Assembly: GCA_964629965.1 (NCBI GenBank)
Contig: CAZVRZ010000004.1
Span: 1-64,000, forward strand
Source: CAZVRZ01 sp964629965
Lineage (GTDB): Bacteria; Chloroflexota; Anaerolineae; Anaerolineales; UBA4823
Direction of reading: 5' to 3'
Length of the DNA: 64,000 nucleotides
Made by a program: the position numbers and the translations under genes. The notes under the pieces were generated by a model. That model did not search any database. It was not told where the DNA came from and saw only the letters and a list, made by a program, of their open reading frames with translations. Within the stretch, counting starts at the first letter, position 1; each line of letters begins with the position of its first letter. This document shows, piece after piece, positions 33,762 through 41,800 of this stretch.

Positions 33762-34309
33762 TGGGCCCTCCTTTGGGTCGCCAGGGGCGCTGGCCGTAGC
33801 CCGTACCCCACGATTACGCCAAGAACAATGCTCAGGATCAGGTGCATGACGAAGGATCCACCGAACCATTGCAAGGTCGCAGGCGCCTTCATCTTCAGCA
33901 GGATGGGTGTCGTTGCAAGGAGCGGCTGGCTCAGGATCTCCACATACACAAATGCAGCGATCGTGATCTTTTTCAGAGTGCCATCTCGAAGAGCAGGGAA
34001 CATCGCCATGACTGCTCCAAAGAGTACGCCGACCAGCGGACCGATCACATAGTGCGTAACCACGCCTGTTGGAACGCCGCCTGCGATCTGCGCGCCGAAC
34101 AACACCAGGAAACTTGAAACCGTATCTCCGACGATGGAAAAGCACATCAAAGCTGGTTGCCTGAGCGCCAGCAGGACTCCCATGAGCAGGATGTCCATAA
34201 CCATCGTGCCGGCCAGGCCTCCGAGGAAACCCCATGCAATCCCCCTGGCGAGAGGGACACGCTTGCTGTGTCCCTCTGCCAGTGAATACCCTTGCAGTGT
34301 TCTATCCAT
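33758..34309 (-). CDS. Uncharacterised membrane protein
   Basis: A 183-residue protein with about five hydrophobic segments, rich in glycine (GFLGGLAGTMVMDILLMG). It resembles small 4-6 helix integral membrane proteins annotated as hypothetical. It overlaps the next gene upstream by eight bases and the quinone reductase start by four, so it is part of one operon. Confidence 0.6.
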   Translation of the reverse strand: MDRTLQGYSLAEGHSKRVPLARGIAWGFLGGLAGTMVMDILLMGVLLALRQPALMCFSIVGDTVSSFLVLFGAQIAGGVPTGVVTHYVIGPLVGVLFGAVMAMFPALRDGTLKKITIAAFVYVEILSQPLLATTPILLKMKAPATLQWFGGSFVMHLILSIVLGVIVGYGLRPAPLATQRRAQ

Positions 34310-34649
34310 GATTTTTGCTCCCTCTCAGTGCACTGCCCAGCAGGATCAATCCCAGCGCCAACAGCAGGATGGCGAAGATCGGGAGTTCGAACGACAGGTG
34401 CAGGTAAGGGCGCGCCAGTTGCAGAGCGCCCAGCAGGAGCGCCAGGGCGCCGAACGTGGTTGTAAAACCGCCGAGGGACTCCCCTTTCCATAACCGGGCC
34501 AGGTTGATGCCGACCAGGATGGCGCCGATGCCGATTGCGCCCGTGCCCTCCGGCAGGGATGGGAAAATTTCAGTGATTCCCCACAAGATAAAGAAGGCGC
34601 CCCATGCGATCGTGCCGAGATCAGGGTTTAACTTGCGTGTGTTTTCCAT
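34302..34649 (-). CDS. Small membrane protein (LNPDLG...IAW type)
   Basis: A 115-residue protein with four hydrophobic segments after a short polar N-terminus (MENTRKLNPDLGTIAWGAFFI). Family not recognised. Its first 20 residues recur as a truncated paralogue just upstream (34860-34922), showing a recent tandem duplication. Confidence 0.6.
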   Translation of the reverse strand: MENTRKLNPDLGTIAWGAFFILWGITEIFPSLPEGTGAIGIGAILVGINLARLWKGESLGGFTTTFGALALLLGALQLARPYLHLSFELPIFAILLLALGLILLGSALRGSKNHG

Positions 34650-34859
34650 TTTTTTCTCCGAATATGGGTTGTCTGGTTTTGAATGGTTTTTTTACGGTTG
34701 AGTCTTTGGCATGGCGTTATAGGCGCACGCCCTCGCCTGGTGGGCCTTCCAGCCCGGCCACCAGGTCTTATGCCAGATGTGAAGCCGGGCGAAAAGCGAC
34801 TGCGGCCGTTTGATCGCCAAGCGCCGGATGGGGCAATCTGCGCAGTTGTGGAGCTTCTC

Positions 34860-34922
34860 GATGGCGAATGCGCTCCATGCGATGTTTCCGAGATCGGGAT
34901 TGAACTGATTTGTGTTTTTCAT
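34860..34922 (-). pseudogene. N-terminal fragment of a paralogue of the 34302 membrane protein
   Basis: MKNTNQFNPDLGNIAWSAFAI matches the start of the neighbouring membrane protein in most positions. The reading frame then leaves the homology and continues through non-matching sequence to 34692. Only the first 21 codons are conserved. Confidence 0.7.
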
Positions 34923-34956
34923 TTCTTAAATCTCCTTCGTGATTATTTTTTCGACA

Positions 34957-35217
34957 TCATTTCTTTTGCTCGACTTTGTTCAACGAGAGCAAAGTCAGGT
35001 TCAGCCTGTATAATTTGTTTAGGATGCCCATCAGAGCGGCCTGGTCTCCGATGTGCCCGAAAAGGATCATTTCTCCGCTATTTAATAATTTCACCTCCAG
35101 ACCTTCCAACCAATCCGACCAGCTCTCATCGAGATGACCTTTGACATGGATCTCGAAAAATCCAGTGGAAAGGATGCTCGTATTCTCGTTCTCGTTTCCA
35201 TTTTCTTTGTTTGCCAT
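34957..35217 (-). CDS. Small conserved alpha/beta protein linked to MalT-like regulator, copy 2
   Basis: An 86-residue soluble protein. Residues 20-80 (FEIHVKGHLDESWSDWLEGL, LFGHIGDQAALMGILNKL, LNLTLLSLNKVE) align with the protein at 13017 at 25 of 63 identities. An acidic, glutamate/asparagine-rich N-terminus of about 18 residues is extra. It is downstream of the second MalT-like regulator, again after a terminator. Function unknown. Confidence 0.8.
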   Translation of the reverse strand: MANKENGNENENTSILSTGFFEIHVKGHLDESWSDWLEGLEVKLLNSGEMILFGHIGDQAALMGILNKLYRLNLTLLSLNKVEQKK

Positions 35218-35294
35218 GTTTCAAATATAGCAGTTTACCCGCGCGGCAGCATCGTCCGAAGGTTGTATCTGGGGTTGTATTTATTGGGGAATTA

Positions 35295-35345
35295 AATTAA
35301 AAGGATGAGCGTGAAGCGGCGCCAAAGCACTGCTTCACGCTCATC
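35295..35345 (-). terminator. Rho-independent terminator after second MalT-like regulator
   Basis: A perfect 15-bp stem (GGATGAGCGTGAAGC with GCTTCACGCTCATCC, at 35303-35317 and 35331-35345) with a 13-base loop. On the minus strand it is followed by TTTTAATTT. It lies just past the regulator stop (35359). Confidence 0.85.
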
Positions 35346-35358
35346 CTCACCCTACTGC

Positions 35359-38046
35359 TCACTCGAAGAGTCTAAGCTCTTTTGCGATGGCAATAGCCTG
35401 GGTCCTGCTTTTTACTCCCAGCTTGGTATAAATATTGCTGATATGACGCTTCACGGTGGGGATGGAGATAACCAATTGCTCGGCAATATCCTGATTGGAA
35501 CTACCAGTATTGATGAGCTTCAGAACCTCCACTTCACGCGCTGTCAAGGGCTCGATTAAGAGCTGCATGGAGGGTTGTGTCATAGCAGAGATTTTGCCGA
35601 TCTTGGAAAGCAGCACCGCCGCATAACCGCTCCCAACCTGACGTGACTGAACCTGGCAAAGTAATCTCGTCATCGGTTCGCCTTCGTCCAGGAACATGCG
35701 TACATACCCCTCCGGCTGGGCCAGCGAGAGAGCTCTTTCCAAAGCCGCCAGGGCGCGCTCTGTTTCTTTCCTCCCCTGGAAAGCAAGCGCTTGGAGGATC
35801 AGGATTTCGACTACCAATCCCATCTGCCCGGCTGTCTCTGCTTGTTGAAGCAATCGCTCGGATAGCGCCAGGGCAGCCTGATGATCGCTTTGGGCCAGAA
35901 GCATCCGCAGCAGGATAATATATTCGGGCTCTCGCTGATAGGGAATTTCATCCTCAATCGCTAAACCGCTCTTTTGAACGAGTTGAGATAGCCTCTCTAG
36001 ATTTCCTTGGGCCAGCCGCAGGCGCGCCAGATCTGACATCACCAGGATAGACCGCTGGGGAGAAAGAGGGTACTCGCTGGCTAATTGCTCCGCGATTCTC
36101 ATTGCTTCTTGGGCTTCTTTCGGATTGCCCTGCGCTTGCTCCAGTCGCGCCAGCATTGCGTAGGCGCCAGCTTGAAGATCAAAATCCCCCCATTTTTGGC
36201 AAAGATCGATACACTGGCGAATGTACTGATCCGCATCTTTCAATTGGTTGCATTCATAAGACAATCTGCCCAAACCGGCGCAGATCTTTCCGGCCAATGG
36301 CGATCTTTGCCCATCCGGGCGAACTGCCATTTGCAAGGATTTGGTATATGTGATGGCTGCCCGCTGGATCTGCCCCTGTTCCATCAAAAGATCCGCGAGA
36401 TTGGAATTGGCAATGATAACCATGTGAAGGTTGTTGGCCTCTCGACCGATGCGCATTGCTTCGGTGTAGGCACGGATAGCCTCCTCCAAATTTCCATTGA
36501 TCCAACTGGCATCACCGAGGATTGAAGTTGCTACACTTCGTATGCTTTGAGAGATGGAGCTGCAGTCAGGCAGCAGCTTCAGCGCTTGTTGAGCATATTC
36601 CGCAGCTAAATGAGTGTTCCCTTGAGTGCTTGCACAATAAGCTCGAGCCGCTGCAATGGTTCCCAGCATTGTCCTGACCTCAGGGGTAGGTTCAAGTGGA
36701 GAAAGCAGTTGCTCGGGAGCTTGCAGTGTTTGCTCGATCTGGTCCAGATTACCGGTGAGGGCGAGCGCCCAGGCTTTTTGAATGGCCAACCAGGGACGGT
36801 TTTCTGATTGAAAATCTATGGCGCCGGTCCAATTCAGAAGGGTTGCCACCTCACCGCTGATGAGAAGAAAACAACCATTGTGTTCGATCAGTTGAGCCGC
36901 GCGATCCTGGTCTCCTGCCACAATAGCCTGCTGGATAGCTTCAGCCATAAACCCATTTTGCTCATACCACTGGGAAGCGCGACGATGCAGCTCGGGAAGC
37001 ATATGCGGAAACTGGTGTTCCAGGCGCTTACTGAGAACGTCCGAGAAGAGATGGTGATAGCGATACCAACGCCGTTCATCGTCCAAGGGAATCACAAACA
37101 GGTTCATCTCTTCCAAGGCTTCCAGTGTATCCTGCCCATCAATGGGTCCGGCAGTGTCCGCTTCGACAATGGCTTCGCACAGCGATCCGCACATGCGATC
37201 CAGGACTGAGGTCTGCAGCAAGAAGGCGCTCACCTTCTTGGGTTGAAGTTTGAGCACTTCTTCGGCCAGGTAGTCCATGACATAGTGATGGCTGCCGGTG
37301 AACGCCGAAACGAAACCGTGAATGTCTTTGCAGCCCTGCATTGAAAGAGCTGCCAATTGTAGGCCCGCGATCCATCCTTCTGTCCGCATCTCCAGGGCGG
37401 CAAGATCCTCAGCAGAGAGGCTCAATCCCATTCCTTCGTTCAAGAATGCGGAAACTTCACCCGGTGTAAAGCGCAAATCAGCCTCGCGGATCTCGATAAT
37501 GTGGTTGCGAGCCCGCAGGCGAGCAAGCGGCAGAGGCGGGTCGGTGCGGGAAAGGATGGCCAGGTGCATATGGGGAGGCAGGTGGTCGATCAGGAAGGTC
37601 AGCGCGGCGTGGATGGCGCTCGTCTCGATGACATGGTAATCGTCAATGGCCAGCACAAAGTTCTGCTTGTTTTCGGCCAGAGCATTAGCCAGGGGGGTCA
37701 GGATAGCTTCATAGGGGGGCGGTTCAGGGGATTTCAGCAGTGGCAAAACATCCTGCACCACCCCAGGCAGGATGGCGCCCAGGCAAGCCACAAGATATTG
37801 GTAAAAGCGGGGCGGGTCGTTATCTTCAACATCGAGCGAAAGCCAGGCGAGAGGGGTAGAGGCGCCAAGTTCTGCGCGCCACTCGGAGAATAGTGTCGTC
37901 TTGCCGTAGCCAGCAGGAGCGGAGATCAGTGTGAGAGGTCCGTCCAATCCACGGGCCAGCCGTTCGAGCAGGCGTGGGCGAGAAATTAGCGTGGAGCGAA
38001 CGGGTGGGACAAAAAATTTAGTGGAAAGCAGCGAGCTATACGCCAT
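35359..38046 (-). CDS. MalT-type LuxR transcriptional regulator (LAL family), copy 2
   Basis: An 895-residue paralogue of the regulator at 10195. Walker A SAPAGYGKTT is at residues 42-51, Walker B-like FVLAIDDYHVI near 130, and the STAND arm AILSRTDPPLPLARLRARN near 165. A TPR-like helical array fills the middle. The C-terminal LuxR HTH reads LTAREVEVLKLINTGSSNQDIAEQL near residue 830. It ends at the terminator 35295-35345, followed by the small-protein gene, as in copy 1. The upstream side (38047-38242) is a mobile-element relic, so its promoter region was probably rearranged. The ligand is unknown. Confidence 0.9.
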   Translation of the reverse strand: MAYSSLLSTKFFVPPVRSTLISRPRLLERLARGLDGPLTLISAPAGYGKTTLFSEWRAELGASTPLAWLSLDVEDNDPPRFYQYLVACLGAILPGVVQDVLPLLKSPEPPPYEAILTPLANALAENKQNFVLAIDDYHVIETSAIHAALTFLIDHLPPHMHLAILSRTDPPLPLARLRARNHIIEIREADLRFTPGEVSAFLNEGMGLSLSAEDLAALEMRTEGWIAGLQLAALSMQGCKDIHGFVSAFTGSHHYVMDYLAEEVLKLQPKKVSAFLLQTSVLDRMCGSLCEAIVEADTAGPIDGQDTLEALEEMNLFVIPLDDERRWYRYHHLFSDVLSKRLEHQFPHMLPELHRRASQWYEQNGFMAEAIQQAIVAGDQDRAAQLIEHNGCFLLISGEVATLLNWTGAIDFQSENRPWLAIQKAWALALTGNLDQIEQTLQAPEQLLSPLEPTPEVRTMLGTIAAARAYCASTQGNTHLAAEYAQQALKLLPDCSSISQSIRSVATSILGDASWINGNLEEAIRAYTEAMRIGREANNLHMVIIANSNLADLLMEQGQIQRAAITYTKSLQMAVRPDGQRSPLAGKICAGLGRLSYECNQLKDADQYIRQCIDLCQKWGDFDLQAGAYAMLARLEQAQGNPKEAQEAMRIAEQLASEYPLSPQRSILVMSDLARLRLAQGNLERLSQLVQKSGLAIEDEIPYQREPEYIILLRMLLAQSDHQAALALSERLLQQAETAGQMGLVVEILILQALAFQGRKETERALAALERALSLAQPEGYVRMFLDEGEPMTRLLCQVQSRQVGSGYAAVLLSKIGKISAMTQPSMQLLIEPLTAREVEVLKLINTGSSNQDIAEQLVISIPTVKRHISNIYTKLGVKSRTQAIAIAKELRLFE

Positions 38047-38106
38047 AGGCTTATTGTTTCGTTAATCATAGCATACACATTAAAAACCGGGGCAGTTTTT
38101 GGCGTT

Positions 38107-38216
38107 GTAGGGTCGACCTGCGTGGATGCGGCACGGACGTTTTGGTCGTGGGCATTCTGGGTGCTCAAGACAGCCTGTGCAGAGCGAGTCGTTTGCCAGG
38201 CCTCTGCGGTGGCAGT
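38107..38216 (-). pseudogene. Fragment of the Ala/Thr-rich lipoprotein gene (copy B)
   Basis: About 110 bases closely similar to 29600-29710 of the intact lipoprotein gene (shared GCACGGA, GTTTTGGTCGTGGGCA, GTGCTCAA, GCCAGGCCTCTGC). It is in the same orientation and lies directly downstream of the HTH gene. No other part of the lipoprotein, membrane or FtsK genes is present. Confidence 0.75.
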
Positions 38217-38242
38217 GAAATAAGCGTAGTTTGGCTGGATTG

Positions 38243-38452
38243 TTACTTACGGCCGCGCTTGGGGTCGTACTTGCCCATATCCTTGGTGAAATCCTGATAT
38301 TTCTGGATGGATGCTCGCAGCACCAACCATGTCTTGCCAACTTTCAGCCCCTCGATATCCCCCTCGCGCAGCATACGCCGCACATGCTCAATATGGAAAG
38401 TGAGTATCTTGGAGGCTTCTTCTGTGGTTACATAATCATTTAGCTCAGGCAT
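38243..38452 (-). CDS. Excisionase-type helix-turn-helix protein (copy B)
   Basis: A 69-residue protein. I start at the ATG after GAGGGTGCC; an in-frame ATG five codons upstream is an alternative. DYVTTEEASKILTFHIEHVRRMLREGDIEGLKVGKTWLVLRASIQKY matches the MerR/excisionase-like DNA-binding domain (helix-turn-helix plus wing GKTWLVL). A basic tail GKYDPKRGRK follows. Its truncated paralogue is at 30773. It lies at the 3' end of tRNA-Glu, the usual place of integrative elements, but no integrase is visible. Confidence 0.75.
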   Translation of the reverse strand: MPELNDYVTTEEASKILTFHIEHVRRMLREGDIEGLKVGKTWLVLRASIQKYQDFTKDMGKYDPKRGRK

Positions 38453-38488
38453 GGCACCCTCTTGCATATTACAACAGGTTTCGGTGAG

Positions 38489-38530
38489 AAAAAAGGGTAC
38501 CGGCGACTTCTGGTGAAATAACCAGTACCC
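38489..38530 (-). terminator. Terminator downstream of tRNA-Glu
   Basis: GGGTAC(C/T)GG arms (38495-38503 and 38522-38530) with an 18-base loop. On the minus strand the stem is followed by TTTTTTC. It closes the tRNA-Glu transcript. Confidence 0.7.
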
Positions 38531-38560
38531 TCTCAACTCTTAAACTCATTAACATAAGGT

Positions 38561-38632
38561 GCCCCCAAGGAGATTCGAACTCCTGTTTTGGCCTTGAGAG
38601 GGCCACGTCCTGGGCCTCTAGACGATGGGGGC
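38561..38632 (-). tRNA. tRNA-Glu (anticodon CUC)
   Basis: On the minus strand the sequence begins GCCCCCATCGTCTAGAGG and ends with GTTCGAATC in the T-arm and a GGGGGC acceptor strand pairing with GCCCCC. The anticodon stem TGGCC/GGCCA encloses the loop CTCTCAA, giving anticodon CUC. Length is 72 bases with no encoded CCA. Confidence is high from the fold. Confidence 0.92.
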
Positions 38633-38698
38633 TGGAGCGGCTGAATTCTATCATTTTTTATCATACCCGTCAACCAAAATTCTGGCGGTCTGATTCCC

Positions 38699-38738
38699 GA
38701 GGGATGTTGGTCGGACTGCAGTCCGACCAACATCCCTC
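38699..38738. repeat. Perfect 40-bp palindrome without loop
   Basis: Arms of 20 bases (starting GAGGGATGTTGG, centre ACTGCAGT) pair exactly with no spacer. It lies between the divergently oriented tRNA-Glu and sensor kinase genes, so it is unlikely to be a simple terminator. It has no T-tract. Confidence 0.85.
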
Positions 38739-38829
38739 AGCCCCCATTTTGAGGAATTGCGTTTATCCAATCACAAGTATAATTACTTTGGGGTTGCTGA
38801 ATGGCCCTTACCCCTTCACAGGACTTTGT

Positions 38830-41800
38830 ATGCCCTTCTTTACGAACCTGTTGATCTTGATCGTCGTCATCTGGCTGTTTGCAGGCTTGCTCTTGCTCCT
38901 GCATCGTTTTAGCGACCGCATTGGCCTGCTGCCGTTGATCGCCGTCCTGGGAGGCCTGGGCATTGCCTTCCAACTGCGCATGCTCGAGCCTTCCTCTCCC
39001 AACACCTCCGGGCTGAATGTTACCATTGGGGCCAACCTGATCCCGGCTGTGCTATTGTTGGGCCTGCTGATCATCTATATCGTGCATGGGGCCACCCAGG
39101 CTCGTTCGGCTTTCGCCGGCGTCATCCTGACCGCCCTGGTCTTCGAGCTGTCGCAGCTGCTGCCCCAGCCCGCGCCCGGCATGGTTGGTTTGCCGGTCGG
39201 TTCCATGTCCAGCATCCCTGCCACTCGCATCATGGCCTCGATCATTGCCCTGACGCTCGATTTCATCGTCTTGGTGATCACCTACCAGCTGGTCAGCAAC
39301 CTGCGCCGGCGTTATCCCAGCCGCCTGGCCTGCTCCCTGGCCATCCTGGTGGCCTTGTGCGTCGACTCGCTCGTCTTTTCCACCATCCTGCATTTTGGGC
39401 AGCCAGCCTGGGCCGGCGAACTGAAATCCAGCCTGGTCACGCATATCTTGGCTGCCGTTGCCTTGTGGCCCATCTTATTCTTCTACGTTCCCAACGCGGC
39501 CCGGGTGCTTCCCGACAGCACGGCTTCTATCCAGCGTCCGGCCCTGGATATTTTTACCACCATCATGCAGCTCGAAGCCCGTGACCGGCGCCATTTTAGC
39601 CTTTACCAGATGCTGACCCTGGTCAACCAGATGATCTTGCGTTCCGAAGAACCCGACCAGCTTCTTCACCAGGTGTGCGAAATCTTGGTGGAATATCGCA
39701 ATTATCACATGGTGTGGGTGGGCCTGTTCGACCCGGAAGATGCCTCCTTGAAGACCGCTGTGCGGGCTGCTCAAGACCCGCGCTGGCTGGATCAATTCCC
39801 CCTCGATATGGGACAAGGCGCCCCCGATAGCTCGGCGCAGGCGGTATTATCCACCCAAGAGCTGTCTCTATACGCCGATCTTGGCCAGTTTCTCGAAGCT
39901 TCCCCCTGGCGCCAGGATGCCTTATCCTGCGGTTTGAAAGCCTGCGCGGCCATTCCCATGCGCCACGCCGGCCGGGCTTCGGGCGTGCTCATGGTCTTCG
40001 CCACGCGCCCCGAGGCCTTGAACTCCGCCGAGATGGTCATCTTGCAAGAGCTTGCCGATAACCTGGCCCACGCCGTTGCCAGCATCGATACCCATCGCCA
40101 GCAAGCCGTCCTCAAGGCCGGGGTCGACCACATGCAAGATGGCTTGCTGATCACCGATACCGACGGGCAAATCCTGTATGTCAATGCCGCCGCCTCTGAC
40201 CTGGTCCGCCGGCCAGTTGCAGAGCTGAAGGACCAATTTATCCGCGACCTGGTCTCTCCCGAACAAAAGCCGCTCATCCACACCTACATCCAGGCCGTGC
40301 TCCAAAGCGGCCATTTCTCTGCCGAGTTCAATGATGTGCTGCCAGACGATCATAAGATCTACCTGTCGGTGCGGGTGGACCTGGTGGGCGACGAGCAGGG
40401 CGGGCCGCAGCATATTTTGATCGGCCTGCAGGACACATCCCGTTGGCGCCTGTACGAAGAGCAGTTGCAGTCGCTCAATCACGTCATCACCGATTCCGTC
40501 CAGATGCGCGACCTGGACGAACTGCTGCCCAAGCTGCTGCCAACCACCGAAAAGCTGTTGCAGGCCTGGGCCAGCGCCGTTTACTTGTTAGGCCTGGAAG
40601 ACCACAATATCGTCCAATATCATGCTCACAACCTCTCGGACGCCTACGCCCAGCGCATTGCCCGGGGTTTTAGCGGCTTGCCCGGCGACACGGCCTTGCG
40701 TACCCAGCAGCCTGTTTTCGTCCAGGATGTGCTCAACGATCTCGTTTATCAAGAGCGCATTCATTTCATGGCCGATTTTGGCATCCGCGCCCTCACCGTG
40801 CAGCCGATCGTTTTTCGCGGCCAGGTGATGGGCGCCATCGTGGCTTATTACAACCATCCCCATGTTTTCTTGCCCGAGGAAGTGCAACTGGGCGCCACCT
40901 TATCTTACGCCCTGGCCATTGTCATTCAGAATACTCGCCTGTACCAGGCCGAGCGCGGCCAGCGCCAGTTTGCCGAAACGCTCGTCCAGGCCGCTGCCAG
41001 CCTGAACCGCAGCCTCAACCTGGATGATGTCTTGGACGAGATCCTGGCGCAAACCATCCAACTGACTTCGTGCAAAGCGGTCAATATCATGCTGATCGAG
41101 AACGGCCTGGCTTACATCGTGCGCTCCCGCGGCTATAACGAGGAGATCACCCAAGATAAATTCTATCGCGCCGGCCTCCCCATCACCGTCCCCACACTTT
41201 ACGAGATGATGAACGGCGGGCAGCCTCTCTTGATCGCCGACACCCTCAATTCCACCCACTGGGCTCCCCAAGAGGGTTTGCAATGGATCCGTTCTTACGT
41301 GGGCGCCCCGCTGCGCATTGGCGACGAGGTGGTGGGCTTCTTGAATGCCGATTCCGACCAGGCGGATTTCTTCACGCATGAAACTGCCATTCGTTTGCAA
41401 GCTCTGGCCGCCCACGCCGCCATTGCTATTCAAAATGCCAGCCTGTACGAAGACAGCCACAAGCGCACCGACGAACTGGCTGCCCTGGTCCAGGCGGCGG
41501 CTGCGGTTTCCACCTCGCTGGATACCAACCAGGTGCTGGATATGATCGCCCACCAGATGACCCGCCTGGTCAATGTGGATGGTTGTTATATTGCCGATTA
41601 TGATCCGGTCAAAGAGCAGTTGCGCTGGATGGCTTTTTACGATGCCTCTCAGCGCCTGACCGTTGGCCTCAACTGGTTTGAGGCCCTGGAATTGGCTTCC
41701 TTCCCGCAGACTTACCAGGTGGTTCAAACCGGGCGTTCGAACCAGTTCCACGCTGCCCAGCCAGAGTTGAGCGCAGCCGAACGCACCTTCATCGAGAAAA

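Noticed and set aside
33018..34235. Long fused quinone reductase with 158 extra N-terminal residues
   Set aside because: The extension is out of family, overlaps the membrane-protein gene in another frame, and a good ribosome site precedes the internal ATG at 33761.
35303..35345. Operator for the second MalT-like regulator
   Set aside because: The perfect inverted repeat is followed by a T-tract on the regulator's strand directly after its stop, which fits a terminator better.
38533..38733. Minus-strand open frame across tRNA-Glu and the palindrome
   Set aside because: It is a chance frame through the tRNA gene and palindrome.
38704..38830. Longer N-terminus of the sensor kinase from an ATG inside the palindrome
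   Set aside because: The extra 42 residues have no coding character and lie inside a 40-bp palindrome; the first membrane helix begins at 38830.
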